A stretch of DNA of 64,000 nt from positions 80,912 to 144,911 of the forward strand of contig CAMMVF010000003.1 in NCBI GenBank assembly GCA_946500295.1, in the 5' to 3' direction. The notes under the pieces are model-generated. The model saw only the letters and a list, made by a program, of their open reading frames with translations, did no database searches and was not told the DNA's origin. The DNA is from an uncultured Clostridia bacterium. GTDB lineage: Bacteria; Bacillota; Clostridia; Oscillospirales; Acutalibacteraceae. The first letter of the stretch is position 1. Every line of letters begins with the position of its first letter. Positions 43,101-53,500 of the stretch are shown in pieces. The translations under genes and the position numbers were made by a program.

Positions 43101-44801
43101 TATTTTTCCCCTCACCTCGCCCAAGGTAGGAATCTCGTCGTTAGATGACGGCTTATAAATCGGGTAAGATTCGTCCTTTATATATTTAAGTACTTGATCA
43201 GCTACATCCTCGTCAGAGCCGACAGTTTTACCGTCGCCTTTTAGGGTCATAACTATTGTTTCTCCGGGGTGAGTTTCAAGGAAATCCCTGGCGGTATTCA
43301 TAACTTCCTCCAGCTCAAGCACATTACCGTTTTTGTTTCTGCATATAATCGCAGACATACCGTGGATGATATTCGGGTCTTCCTCTGTTTTAGCGCTTGC
43401 ACGGTCTATTCTTATATCCCACACTCTGACTCCGGCATTTAGCTGCTCATCCAGATAGAGCTGATGGCACAATGTCGCAGACAAAGCCTGCCCGGCAGGC
43501 AGCAACATCCTTGCCGCTCCGGCATCGTGTGTTCCGGGCATATTGACCTCGGAAAGATACATATCGTCTGGCAGCTTCGACATCCAGTTGCCGGCATTTA
43601 TACTATAATCGACCGACTCCTCTGTGTATGCGTGCACCCCGTTTTGATTTAATATCTGTAGCTCCCAGCCAAGCTTTTGAGTGCTTTGTATCAGTTTAAC
43701 CTCGTCCTCGTCGTTTTGCTCCTCAAGCGAGAGATAAAGCTTGCTGTTGACATTGTAAATATAGTAGATGTCGCTCTTGCCCTCTACGGGAATGAATCTC
43801 CACAGCTGGCTTTCGTGGTCGTTGCCCTGATTCTGCCAAACGTGAGCCACCGCCCCGTCGTCAATGCTCTCTCCGTCTATATCCCAGACAAGATCCTGAG
43901 GGAACATAACGTTGGTAAAGTTCATATTTTCTTCCCAGTTATAATAGCTGCGAAGTCTGTACGCCTGCTCGGATTCTATCCATTCGGCTGAAATTTTAGA
44001 GGTGGAGCCTATGTTATACAGCTGCAGGCAGTTTCCGTTGGGCACACCAACAATCGTACTGCCTGTGTTGTTGACGCTTACGTTGCGAATGTAGCCCTCG
44101 GGGTTGAGCGTAAATACGGGCGCTCCGGCGGCAGGGTCTGACACACCGTTTTTACTCCCATAAAGCTGTACTTCCTCACCTGTAGTGAGCGGCTCGTCAG
44201 TCGGCTTTATAACCCATTTTGTGCTTTTGCTTGTGAGCGCAATTTTTGTGTGCTTGGCGATTTCATTATCAAGCGTGCCTACGTAAAGCCCGTTGCCCGC
44301 CTGGTCGGTTTTCTTTGAAATAATGTAGTAGGTGTCCTCCTCGCCGTCAACCGGCACAAAGCGAAACTGCTGGTTATCCCGGCTGAGATCTCCGTTGTGG
44401 TATTGGTGCAGTACATTGCCTACCTCCGAGCTGTCGTGCTCAACGTCAATCCAATACCCGCTGCCCTCATAATGAATACCGTAATAACCGTTTCCGGCAG
44501 ACTGAAAAACCATTTCGCAGTTGTCGCCGCTCGGTTCGTCAAGATGTACAACGGCGTTGAACGTACCTCCGCCGCCGTTTATATTCCATCTGTACCTCAA
44601 CTGTCTCAATTCGCTAAGCGGATCGTCCGAATCGTTTGATTCCTCCTTTAAATATATGTAATATTTTTTACTCGTATCGAACGACACATTTTGCTCATTC
44701 GAGCTTAAATCTTCTTCAATAGTTACCGCCATAACATTTATCCCCGAAAAAATAATTGTCAGCGTCAAAAAAACTGACGTTATAGCTTTAGCTATTTTCA
44801 T
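40119..44801 (-). CDS. Large surface protein: ricin-like, PI-PLC X and GLUG domains
   Basis: The 1560-residue protein has a signal peptide (AITSVFLTLTIIFSGINVMA), two ricin-like lectin regions (around residues 90-200 and 230-390; for example QLWRFIPVEGKSDIYYIYNV), a PI-PLC X domain (about 405-720) with catalytic His in NMPGTHDAGAARM and in NIIHGMSAI, and many GLUG-type repeats (about 780-1370; GVGGIVGSTYGGRIYNCYN, GGIAGANTGTIYGCVNN). The C-terminus has a sortase-like VNTGD followed by a hydrophobic stretch and RRRNN. It could bind glycans and cut phosphoinositide or GPI-like lipids, or use the fold for binding only. It starts after AAGGAAGG and is the second gene of the operon. Confidence 0.85.
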   Translation of the reverse strand: MKIAKAITSVFLTLTIIFSGINVMAVTIEEDLSSNEQNVSFDTSKKYYIYLKEESNDSDDPLSELRQLRYRWNINGGGGTFNAVVHLDEPSGDNCEMVFQSAGNGYYGIHYEGSGYWIDVEHDSSEVGNVLHQYHNGDLSRDNQQFRFVPVDGEEDTYYIISKKTDQAGNGLYVGTLDNEIAKHTKIALTSKSTKWVIKPTDEPLTTGEEVQLYGSKNGVSDPAAGAPVFTLNPEGYIRNVSVNNTGSTIVGVPNGNCLQLYNIGSTSKISAEWIESEQAYRLRSYYNWEENMNFTNVMFPQDLVWDIDGESIDDGAVAHVWQNQGNDHESQLWRFIPVEGKSDIYYIYNVNSKLYLSLEEQNDEDEVKLIQSTQKLGWELQILNQNGVHAYTEESVDYSINAGNWMSKLPDDMYLSEVNMPGTHDAGAARMLLPAGQALSATLCHQLYLDEQLNAGVRVWDIRIDRASAKTEEDPNIIHGMSAIICRNKNGNVLELEEVMNTARDFLETHPGETIVMTLKGDGKTVGSDEDVADQVLKYIKDESYPIYKPSSNDEIPTLGEVRGKIVFIRRLDLSSEYKAQLETDSAGLSYSLLNAFGIDGSKWDDNDYSSYKYAQQVGQSKLYVQDNYSEDDSTTKLQYFTGTIENATDNKLTAGGANYLFNYSAAKDNIRQPREINLLLMTEDLLNQPATDSERKTIGYVMTNYIDAKLAERIYMTNFYSDHVHQYNENGFCTICDQYQPAVLNSDGVYEISNAGQLYWFASLVNGDSTHADFDSQNSAANAVLVKDIVVNDGEVSAQSSAVREWTPIGTQDDSYTGQFDGQRHTISGLYFNDSSADNVGLFGYTRGGADIYNVGLINSYFAGNYGVGGILGRNNNSGVTVQHCFSEATVVGNQGVGGIVGSTYGGRIYNCYNAGSVTGFVYVGSIRGQNTYTGNGAINNCFNVGSVVGTGDDNIGGIRGDGNGLISNCYCIDTQLTDTSAITKTPEQFASGEVAYLLNNKVTDGTQVWYQNIDNGETPDDYPVFEGGTVYYLSYKDAYSNTYSEPDAFDRDDDGNFIIRTYDDLVTLSNLIRSDYEAYGSQSYILENNIIAPADSQWIQGIGSAADNKPFNGSFDGNGYCIIGLNVGCAEYGGLFEIIGESGAVKDLMVFKCSFTASSQTAGGVAAVNNGTIDHCISGVNFTTGTIHYNGLSIEAASLNSNIKGEISGGIAGENNGAITGCRNASVITGTQCGGIAGANTGTIYGCVNNAKIGTSSSQISGGLAGSNSGIIESSYNSGAVSAGSESTTGSIAGLNDSLTITNVFYSTISGLSAVGSDSTQMPDITNNGISKSTDFMTESFVDELNSVSDDTVIWVHNSILNKGYPSIKGNFLKYSVKSAGNNITVAGSMHEDLQVGYSPCAEDSAVYNALTSKLGGRNILSMYEVSLSDRNGNYIPAELWCQGELKLTVPVDSEKVQLAVLDADGQLTYYEPESVKDGIAVFTVAEPASFALVDNEDNNTQTVTDDNAQDNTEKDSVSGNNGKAVNTGDVAYPVIILLALASLTFIIVLRRRNNIG

Positions 44802-44854
44802 CTTGATCCTTCCTTTCGTTCAAAAAGTAAGTATTACAGCCTGTTTACCTAAGC

Positions 44855-45244
44855 TCACGATTGCTTTACGCCCAGACTGTGCAAGCTTTGCCGATTCAGC
44901 CATATGGACAAGCCCTCGCACAACTGTTCGGCGGTAGGCGGAGCCTTGATAAAGTAATTTGCCCGCAAACGGTAGGCGTGCAGGGAAAAGTCGAGATCAC
45001 TGCACCAAATCAGACCGCAGTCAGGACACAGAGAACGCAAATGCTCCGCCGCATTGAGTCCCGCCACCCCCGACAGCGCAATAATGACCCCGCTGGGTTC
45101 TCCTTTTTTTACAGCATCGTAAAAGCCTTTAGAATCCTCATGCAGCTCCACGGCGGGAAACAACCCGTGCTGGGCGCAAAATCTCTTTGTCCATTCGGAA
45201 ATCTGCCGACCCGAATCATCTGCTAAAATTACTATGCGGCGCAT
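44855..45244 (-). CDS. Degenerate response-regulator receiver domain protein
   Basis: The 129-residue protein has a receiver-like alternation (MRRIVILADDSGRQISEWT, GVIIALSGVAGLNAAEHLRS, GLIWCSDLDFSLHAYRLRAN, YFIKAPPTAEQL). The acidic pair near the start (ADD) and the late Lys (IKAP) are kept, but the phospho-acceptor Asp after strand 3 is replaced (VIIALSG). There is no output domain. It starts after GGAGGTG and is followed 54 bases later by the large surface protein gene. It probably signals by protein contact rather than phosphorylation. The divergent gene is a true LytTR response regulator. Confidence 0.72.
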   Translation of the reverse strand: MRRIVILADDSGRQISEWTKRFCAQHGLFPAVELHEDSKGFYDAVKKGEPSGVIIALSGVAGLNAAEHLRSLCPDCGLIWCSDLDFSLHAYRLRANYFIKAPPTAEQLCEGLSIWLNRQSLHSLGVKQS

Positions 45245-45305
45245 ATCTACACCTCCCCTTCAAAATACTTACAAGACAAACCGTCAATATCTGCCTGTTG
45301 CCCCC

Positions 45306-45377
45306 ATTATATAAAAGCCCTTCCATACATTCCATGAATTTGGCACGAACCGTAAAAATCCGTCCCGAATTGTAAAT
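45306..45377 (-). promoter_or_regulatory. Candidate LytTR-controlled promoter region
   Basis: A TATAAT (minus strand, 45306-45311) lacks a good -35 hexamer. Upstream of it CCGTAAAA (45350) and TTGTAAAT (45370) form a 20-base-spaced direct repeat, similar to the paired sites used by AgrA-type LytTR activators. ACCGTCAAT at 45280 is another near match. This is suggestive only. Confidence 0.35.
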
Positions 45378-45404
45378 GCAAGGCAGGATTTTGCTCCTGG
45401 AATG

Positions 45405-45413
45405 TGGTACAAT
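45405..45413 (+). promoter_or_regulatory. Extended -10 promoter of the LytTR-histidine kinase operon
   Basis: TGGTACAAT matches the extended -10 form TGnTATAAT with one change, 36 bases before the regulator's start; no good -35 was seen. Confidence 0.55.
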
Positions 45414-45448
45414 ATATCAGTAAACAAGAACAAACTGGAGGCATTGCC

Positions 45449-46168
45449 ATGCGTATTGCTATTGTTGATGATATAGCATCCGAGCGAAAAGAGCTTATTG
45501 ACAGGTTAACTATTCAGCTTAACCGCCGCGCCCTTGACGCTCAGATTTCAGAATATAAAAACGGCGAAGCCTTCCTTTTAGACGCCATAAAGGAACACTT
45601 CGCACTCGTATTTATGGATATTTATATGGAGGGTAACAACGGCGTGGAAATAGCAAAGAAGCTGCGCAACTTTGATCGGAATTGCCTGCTGATTTTCACC
45701 ACCTGCTCTACAGACCATGCCTTGGACGGGTTTCGTGTCAGGGCTCTGCATTATCTTGTTAAGCCATATTCCGATAATGAACTTGACACGATTTTCAACG
45801 AAATCATGGAAAGACTGCCCGCCCCGGATAAGTACATTGATGTTCATATTGTGGGAGGTGTCGTCCGCTTACGTCTGAGTGAAATATTGTACGCCGAACA
45901 TTATCAGCACCGTATTCATATACATACCTCAGACGGACAAACTACTATAACACGCCAGACTTTCTCGGATTTCACTGCAAAGCTTGACGGTGACGAACGC
46001 TTTTTCCTGTGCAGCAGGGGTGTGATTATAAATTTTGAACACACAGAGGATTTCGACGGAGCAGCCTTTACTTTAATCAACGGTCAGAAGGTATCCGTCA
46101 GCCGCGACAAAATAAAATCAGCCCGCATTGCTTTTGGCGATTTTCTGTTCAAGAGGGGGCGCAAATAA
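45449..46168 (+). CDS. LytTR-family response regulator
   Basis: The 239-residue protein has a receiver domain (MRIAIVDDIASERKELI, phospho-acceptor Asp in LVFMDIYMEGNNG near residue 57, Lys in HYLVKPYSDNE near 105) and a C-terminal LytTR DNA-binding domain (about 135-235; GVVRLRLSEILYAEHYQHRI). The start at 45449 follows GGAGG. It overlaps the kinase gene by one base (TAATG). AgrA/LytR-type regulators often govern surface and quorum genes, and its divergent neighbour is the surface operon. Confidence 0.92.
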   Translation: MRIAIVDDIASERKELIDRLTIQLNRRALDAQISEYKNGEAFLLDAIKEHFALVFMDIYMEGNNGVEIAKKLRNFDRNCLLIFTTCSTDHALDGFRVRALHYLVKPYSDNELDTIFNEIMERLPAPDKYIDVHIVGGVVRLRLSEILYAEHYQHRIHIHTSDGQTTITRQTFSDFTAKLDGDERFFLCSRGVIINFEHTEDFDGAAFTLINGQKVSVSRDKIKSARIAFGDFLFKRGRK

Positions 46169-47511
46169 TGATAGATATCCTTCGCCCTATTGTCGAGCTG
46201 GCAATTATATTTCCGGGCGCACTGCTTGCATATCTCCCGATGAAGCAGTATTTGCGCATAAGCTACGGTAAACTCGCTGCTATAGCCTCCCCAATTTTAC
46301 TACTGCTCTGCGTTATAGGTGGAGCTCTGTCCTATCTTCTGCAAACTGGAACTTTATGGGTCAGCTTGCCTATATTGCTTATTTTAGGCGCCGCCTATTG
46401 CCGCACGGTAAGTATTACACTCTGGAAATCAACCAGCGTCATCTTAGCCGTCTGCGGTGTTTTTTCCTGTCTAAGGAGTATTTCAACAAGCGTTAACACC
46501 ATTCTTCATGCTGATAATACAGAACCCTGGTTCTGCCTGAGCGCAGGTTTGATATATAATCTTCTTTGCTGGACATTCGTCATACTTGCGTGGTATCCAG
46601 CAACCCACGCCGCCCGTGATTTGCTGGAGAACGAAATAATCGCTAAAACTTGGTACGTGTTTTGGATTTTGCCGACTGTATTTATTGCACTGAACTTGTT
46701 TTTAACCCCTGTTAATCCTGAGCTTCTAAATCAGGGGCGTACCCTTCAACTATATCTTGTAAATAATATTGCCCTACTGTGCCTGCTGTTGTTATTCTAT
46801 TTACTGTTTTATCTCATGGCGTCCAGTCTGGATCGAAACGACCGCTTAAGGCAGGAAAACCAGTTTCTCTCCATGCAGCAGGCACAATACAACAACCTGA
46901 AAACCGCCATTGCGGAAACACGTCAGGCTCGCCATGATATGCGCCACCATTTTAATACGCTTTCTGCACTCGCTAACCGCAGCGAGTGGCAGGAGCTAAA
47001 GGCTTATCTCTCTAAGGCTAAAGAAAGCATACCGACAATGGAGCTGAATCTGTGTGACAATCCTGCTGTAGATGGCGTTGCCTGTCATTATTGCCTGCGA
47101 TATAAAGAAAATGCTATTCCCTTTTCTATCAAATTGGATTTGCCGCATGAACTGCCAATTTCAGAGATAAATATGTGTCTGGTGCTGTCTAATTTACTCG
47201 AAAACGCATTGGAGGCAAGCCTTCGCACGAATTTATCAAGGCGTTATATCAAAGTGCAGGCTTTCCTACATTCCTCAAATGTTATCCTGCTGACAGTTGA
47301 AAACGCCTTTGACGGAATCGTAAAGGAAAAGAACGGAGTTTTTCAATCCACTAAGCACCTAGGCGACGGGATAGGGATTCAGTCCGTGCGCCGCATTGCG
47401 GAAAAGAGCGGCGGTTATTGCAGCTTCACCCAGAGCGACGGGATTTTCTGCGCCAATGTTATGCTTCGGGGCGAAAGCAAAGGCAGTACAAGCCGCCAAG
47501 AGCAGGCTTGA
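46168..47511 (+). CDS. GHKL-type sensor histidine kinase
   Basis: The 447-residue protein has about six membrane helices over residues 1-215, a coiled segment, the phospho-acceptor motif TRQARHDMRHHFNTL near residue 255 and a C-terminal GHKL ATPase with SNLLENALEAS (N box, about 343) and GDGIGIQSVRRIAEKSGG (G box). This AgrC/ComD-like layout fits peptide or membrane-signal sensing. It is coupled to the LytTR regulator; no peptide gene was recognised in the window. Confidence 0.9.
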   Translation: MIDILRPIVELAIIFPGALLAYLPMKQYLRISYGKLAAIASPILLLLCVIGGALSYLLQTGTLWVSLPILLILGAAYCRTVSITLWKSTSVILAVCGVFSCLRSISTSVNTILHADNTEPWFCLSAGLIYNLLCWTFVILAWYPATHAARDLLENEIIAKTWYVFWILPTVFIALNLFLTPVNPELLNQGRTLQLYLVNNIALLCLLLLFYLLFYLMASSLDRNDRLRQENQFLSMQQAQYNNLKTAIAETRQARHDMRHHFNTLSALANRSEWQELKAYLSKAKESIPTMELNLCDNPAVDGVACHYCLRYKENAIPFSIKLDLPHELPISEINMCLVLSNLLENALEASLRTNLSRRYIKVQAFLHSSNVILLTVENAFDGIVKEKNGVFQSTKHLGDGIGIQSVRRIAEKSGGYCSFTQSDGIFCANVMLRGESKGSTSRQEQA

Positions 47512-47533
47512 TATCTTAACTTATTTGTATTGA

Positions 47534-47576
47534 AAAAAACAACGAGAGACTGCTTTTGGCAATCTCCCGTTGTTTT
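47534..47576. terminator. Terminator between the kinase and the giant surface protein gene
   Basis: AACAACG(A)GAGA(C)TGC pairs with GCA(A)TCTC(C)CGTTGTT around TTTTG, flanked by A- and T-runs, and serves the two converging genes. Confidence 0.8.
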
Positions 47577-47577
47577 A

Positions 47578-50500
47578 TTATCTTAAGCGATGTACATTAT
47601 TTTTACGCACTCTGAAAATAACCATAAATAGCGATATAGCCACAAGCAAAAGCCCCGGCAAAATATATGATCCAACTCCAAACGAACCGGTCAGCGGCAG
47701 CTGCGTCACGGCAATATTTGAAATTCTGATTTCCTGCGAGGCTGAGTTGTTGTCAATAATCCTCTGCCCGGAATCAAGATTATAGCCGCTAGGTGCTTTA
47801 ACCTCCACCAGACAATAGCTTTCTCTGAGCAAATTCTTAAAGCTTGCAGCGCCGCTTTCATCGGTTGTTTGAACATCACTCAGATACCAAGTGACGTCCT
47901 CGCCGTCTGAAATCGTTTTGTCGGGCTTGAAGCTCAAACTCCCATAAGCCTCATCCGACATTAAGTCCTCGCTATCCCGGCTGTAAATTGCAAACACAGC
48001 GCCCGAGAGATAACGCTCGTTATCGGCGGCATCTACCTTTAGGATATCGAACGACCACCTTTGGTATATGTTGGCGCAGTTTAAGGATATGCTCGTATCG
48101 GGGTCGTAGGTAAAGGTATAGGACGAGCCGGAGCGGTTATTCCAGTTACCTAGCCTGTAATCCTCCTTATTCTGAATTTCAACTATTGTGTAATTCTCCC
48201 CCTCTGTCCAGGTGAAGTCTTCAAGCTCCAGCTTCAGCCTTTCGCTTGAGCTTGAGCCGCTTTCAACGGTGAGCAATATATCTTTATATTTGCGACCATT
48301 GGCTTCGAGTGCAGCAGTAAGCTCCTCAATACCGGTATATTCTCCCGAAATTGCCTCGCCCGAATATATCACGAAATTAAATTGAGTATTTTCATCGGCG
48401 GTATATTCATTGCCCTGCAAATTCACAAGGTTTTTCTGTAAGGAGGGCACATCGGGGATTTTTACTCCGACCGGCAAGGGCATGGCCTCAAGCTCGTTGC
48501 TTACACCCATAAGTGCGTAATGATATCCGAAGCTGTTCCATGCGGTCATGCCTGCAGCTGCGTTTTCATCGTCAACCTTTGCATTAAAGCTGAATTCAAT
48601 CCTTGCTCCTGCGGGAATCCGAGTTCCCTCATCGTCCTTGATATTGAGGCGAATCGAACGCACGTCACCGGGAGCAGTGTCAGCTGTCCATTCCTGCCAG
48701 TTGGAAGTACCGTCCCAGTCTGCTGAGGAAAACTCCTGCGAGGACGAATACTCGACCGCATAAAATTTATTGTCCAGTACATAGCTTTCGCCCTGATTTG
48801 GAATTATTGTGACCGTGAAATCGGGCTGCTCAGCCAAAGAAACCTTAAACTCGCTCATTCTGTCGGCGTCAGCGTCAAATGGGCTGTGGTCGCCGAACTG
48901 CGGCAGACTGTCAATCAGGATTAATTTCGTCATTCCCAAGGTAGTATCATTTGTAACAGTCAGGGTATATTTAAACTCGCTGTCCTTATCGCTGAGAACA
49001 ATATATCTTTTATCTGCGTTTGAATTGGCGCTGTTGTCCTGATTTTGTATTTCCTCCACCGTTTTGACCGAAGCAGTTGAATATCCTTCGGCTACGGTCA
49101 CGGGCGAGGAATTATACACGCCCGCCACTTCATTATTCTCGTCATAAATCAACGAGCCTTGCGCTGCGCTGTCGTAATCCTGTGCGTTAGGTATCAGGGT
49201 TGCGTAATTTGTATAAACGCTGTTGATGTAGGTAGTGGTCACGTTTCTGCCTGACAGGGTCACATCGACATAGCCGCCGCTTTCGGGGATTGAAAATGCA
49301 GAGTCTGCAAAATCTATTTTCAGCGTTTCCTGATTATCCTGCCTTGTGAGAGATACATTTACCGTAACTCCGCTTGCCACGGTTATTGTAGTTGAAGTAC
49401 CGTCCAACGGCAAATTATATTCCGTATTGTTATACCCTGTGACGGTAATATAGTCGTCGTGCCTTTCGCTGACTGTGAAAATATCGTAGCTTGCTACAGG
49501 CGTTTCGCTTATGCTATCGTACACGCCCAGTGAAACCGTTCCTGTCAGTCCGTACGGTGACGGGAGCACATCCACAAAGGTATAATCCGTTATGGAGGAC
49601 TCCCCGGAATTATGCAGTCTTGCCCGCCAATTCACAGTGGCATAAGGCGAAACGCTTGTGGTGTATGGCTCAACTATGCCGCTGTCGTTAGTATAGGAAT
49701 CGGTATAGCAGGTAACTCCGGGAATAATTTTGCCTCGGTTTACTGTAACATTTGAGATAAGCCATTGAGTACCGTCGCTGCTGTCTGCGGCAAAGCTGTA
49801 TTCACCGCGGATATCCTCGGCATTTTTTACACTTAACGTGCCGTCGTTCTGCTCGGTGTAAAAATCAGTAATTTTGCCGTTTACAGCTACGTTCTGAGTG
49901 TCCGCAGCCTTTACTCCTGCGTCAACATAGTCATAGTATCCCATACCGATGACGTTTTCAGCTTCATCAAGGGTTTCATTTACCTCTCCGATATTACAAA
50001 CATAGCCGAAAACTATCGCCTCGCCGTGGTCGAGGTAGTATTTCTCCTCGTAATCATCGTATTTTACGGCGTTTTCACCGCTGCCGCCCGATATATTGAA
50101 GGTTAAAATACCGTCATCAGACGCAGAAGCTCTAACCGTAGCAGCTTTATAGCTTACTGTTTCCTCAGCATCAGCAAGGGTTATATCCGTAAAGGGATTT
50201 GTGGTCGGAGTTGTAATTGAGGATGTGACGGTCGAATTTACGGTAGTGCTGTTGATGAGGCGGAAGTAGGTAAAGCCCTGTGGCGGTTGGTCGTATATAT
50301 CCTGCAGGTAAAGTCTGTTAGTTCCGTCATTATACAAGACTACATAGTATGACACTGCTCTGCCGGTGCTGTCGGCATTGCTGTAATAAATACGGCTCGG
50401 AGTTTGGGTGTATGTACCGTTTGGTGTGACGTTGTTTATGCGTTGATAGCGGTAGGTGGCATAAACACCCTTTTGCAGGATAACGCTTCCGGGATTTTTA

Positions 50501-53500
50501 AGACCGTGGTACACGGTCTCCGGGTAACCATAAACATACAGCGAGTTTTGTATTCTCTCGCCGTTTACAGCTTCACAGTAAGCAGAATAAGTTTCGCTGC
50601 CCTCGCTGTCGCTTGGATATGTGAGGGTTACATAGAAGCTAAAGGCCTTCTGAGGGTCTAAGGTGATTGAAGCATCAGCACCCCAGCGCATATAATACGA
50701 GCCGTTTTCATTCTCTATCGTCCAGTTATCGAGGTTTTCCACCTGTACGCCCTCGGCTTCCTGATATGACAGAGAGACGTTTACGTCCTTTTCCCACTCA
50801 AACACATCGGCGGTAAAGGGCAGGACGTCGTAAAAGCTTGCGCCGTTTAGAGTAAGCTGAGAATCGTTGGGGTTGCTGAAGCTCATTCGATAGGTAACGC
50901 TCTCGCCCTCTCCGACAGCGGTATAATCGTCCTCGTCGGCGGTGTAGGTGCCATCGCTGTTTTGGGTTACGATTTCCTTGTTAAAGTTGATGAGTGAATA
51001 CGAGCCCCAGAGGGAAGCGTATATCCTGTCGGAGGGTTTGTCGTTCATCCACGCTATACCGCCTATGGTGTAGGCGGTGCTGGTCATCAGCTGTGAATCA
51101 ACCAAAACATGGTAGTTAAGCTCGGTGTAGAAGGGTGAGCTCTGGGTCTGAGAATAATAAAGCTTCATCTCGGTGTGCAAGCCGGTGTAAGAATAGGTCT
51201 CGCCGTCTATCGCGGCAGAACTCGAACCGTTGGAGGCTGTTACGGTTACGGAGTCGGCGAGGAGGTAATTGCCGCTCTCGTCAATACCGACAATAACCTC
51301 ATTATAAGTACCGGGGGTTGAAAGCTTGTAATAGCTTACACCATCAAGCTCATATGTATCAAGCTCCCTATCGGCGAGGGAGGGGTTTTGCTCCACGGGC
51401 GCAAGGAGAACCTGAGTGCCGTAAAGCTCGTCAACCAGAGGAAGGTTTTCATACGAGCCGTTTCCGAAATGGTCAAACTCAACGGTATAGTCTATTACGT
51501 AATCGGGCTTTAGGTTATTCGGTGTAAGCGCCTCCCCTGTGCTGTTGAGGCTTGCGTTTTTATAGATATAGGCTTCACGGTTTAGATTTTTAGATATACT
51601 ATGATATGACTTTCTCGAGCGAGTACCGTCCATGTTTGCATAAACGTAGGCAGTATTAGAAATCCTGTTGCTTTCCGTGCCGTAGCAATTCGGGCTGTCG
51701 TTGCTCAGCATTTGGAAGGTGTCCTTAGACGAAGCATAGATATATAGGTTTCTCGTTTCTCCTCCATACAAAACCATGGGCGTGATTTCATCGTTAAGAG
51801 TCCAGACTGTGGAAAAGGTAGTGGAATCTGTAACTGTATAGCCCAAGCTTTGAAGGGTTTCCTTTAGGGAGGTTTCAACAGCGGTTGTCTTTCCTGCGTA
51901 GTCAGTTACCTGAAGGGCTGTTTTATCCTCATTCCACGATATTGTAAGGGTGTCGGTACTGTTTTCTATATCGGAGTTTGCGGCGTTTATATAGGCAGTG
52001 CCGCCGCTAACGTCCTTTACCTCGCTCCATTGGCTGAAGGCGGTGTCTGCCACAGTAATTACAAGGTCTTTGCCGTATTCGTCATTAAACATTCTCTCCA
52101 TATTCTCGGGCTTGATATAAAAATATGGGTTAAGAGAATCCTCGACGGTATAAACCACGCCTGCTTCGTCTGTATAACTCAGAGATGAGGAGTTTTTAAC
52201 TGCAAGAGTGAAATCAACCGCACCTCCCATATATTCATCGCCAGCTACAGATTTAGAAACAGCAATACTTCCTGAGGAAACGGTAAAGCTCTTTACTGCT
52301 GAGCTTCGGCTTGTTTGGTCGGGTGAGTAGGTATAGTGGGTGACAGCCTCGACATTGTTGGTAAATTGATACGGACTTTTGTCAATGCTAATCTTAGAGC
52401 TGTCAAAGCTTAACGCTGCTTTGTAAAAGGTTAAGTTCGTGGTTGTAGTGGCAATTTCGGCAGTGGTACTTGAATTATAAAGGCTCCAGCGGAAAACTAC
52501 GCCCTTTTCATCATCATATTCAACAGTGGGATTTATAATTGTCGCCCCGCTACTATAAGTTACACCGGCTATTGCTATATCACCGGCGTAGAACGTAGAA
52601 TTTGCATAATAAGCGTCTCCGTTTTTAATATTTTCAATTACCTCGTCGCTCCAGGATATACCGCTGTCTGCGCCAAAATCAAAGCTGTCACAAAAATCAA
52701 CTGTCTTTACAAAATCCTTTCCGTAGGCAGAGGTCTCAGCCGAGCTGCGGGAATAGACAATTTGGTAGGACAGGTTGCTGCTCGGGATAATGTTCCCGGC
52801 GCCGTCGCCTGTAAGAGCTATGCTTGAGCTTCCCGTGCTCGTCTTTACCGGCGAAAATTCGTTGGGCTGGGTGTACCAATATGCCTGAATCGCCTTGGTG
52901 TAAGCCGGAATATCGCCCTGAGCCGAGACGGTTTCACATTCGATTACTTTGTCACGGTTTTTCTCCGCCTCATCTTGAGACAAAATCACACCCCAAACCC
53001 TTAGATTTCCTCCTCGTGATGAGGGTGAGGGATAGCTAAAGCTTACAGAGGCGCTCGCCGTAACGCCTGCCACAGGGGTAAATTCAATATACATAATATT
53101 CGGCGCTTCGGTGGCGTAGCAGGTGATATCCGTGCCGTTAAAATTAATAGTATTGCCCGGGGAAATGCTTGATGAAGCGTCAAGCTCGGAGGTCTCAAAA
53201 TACACTCGATAAGCCTTGGTGGTTTGAATATCGGTGCTGCTGACTGAGATATTGACAGAAAGGGAATTTCCCGTGAGGGTCCCATACCTGCCTATATCGG
53301 TATCGCTATTCCAAATAGTGCCGTCTGCATCAAGAATTGAAATATACATCGGCTGGTCGCCTTCAGAGGTTATCTCCAATTCCTTTTGACCGTCAATATA
53401 TGCCGCAGCATCGCTGTTTCCAAGGCTTGAGGTAAGGGCGGTATTATAGAAGGGTCGATAGCCGATAATTAAATTTTCATTTGTAAATAATGCGGTTGCA

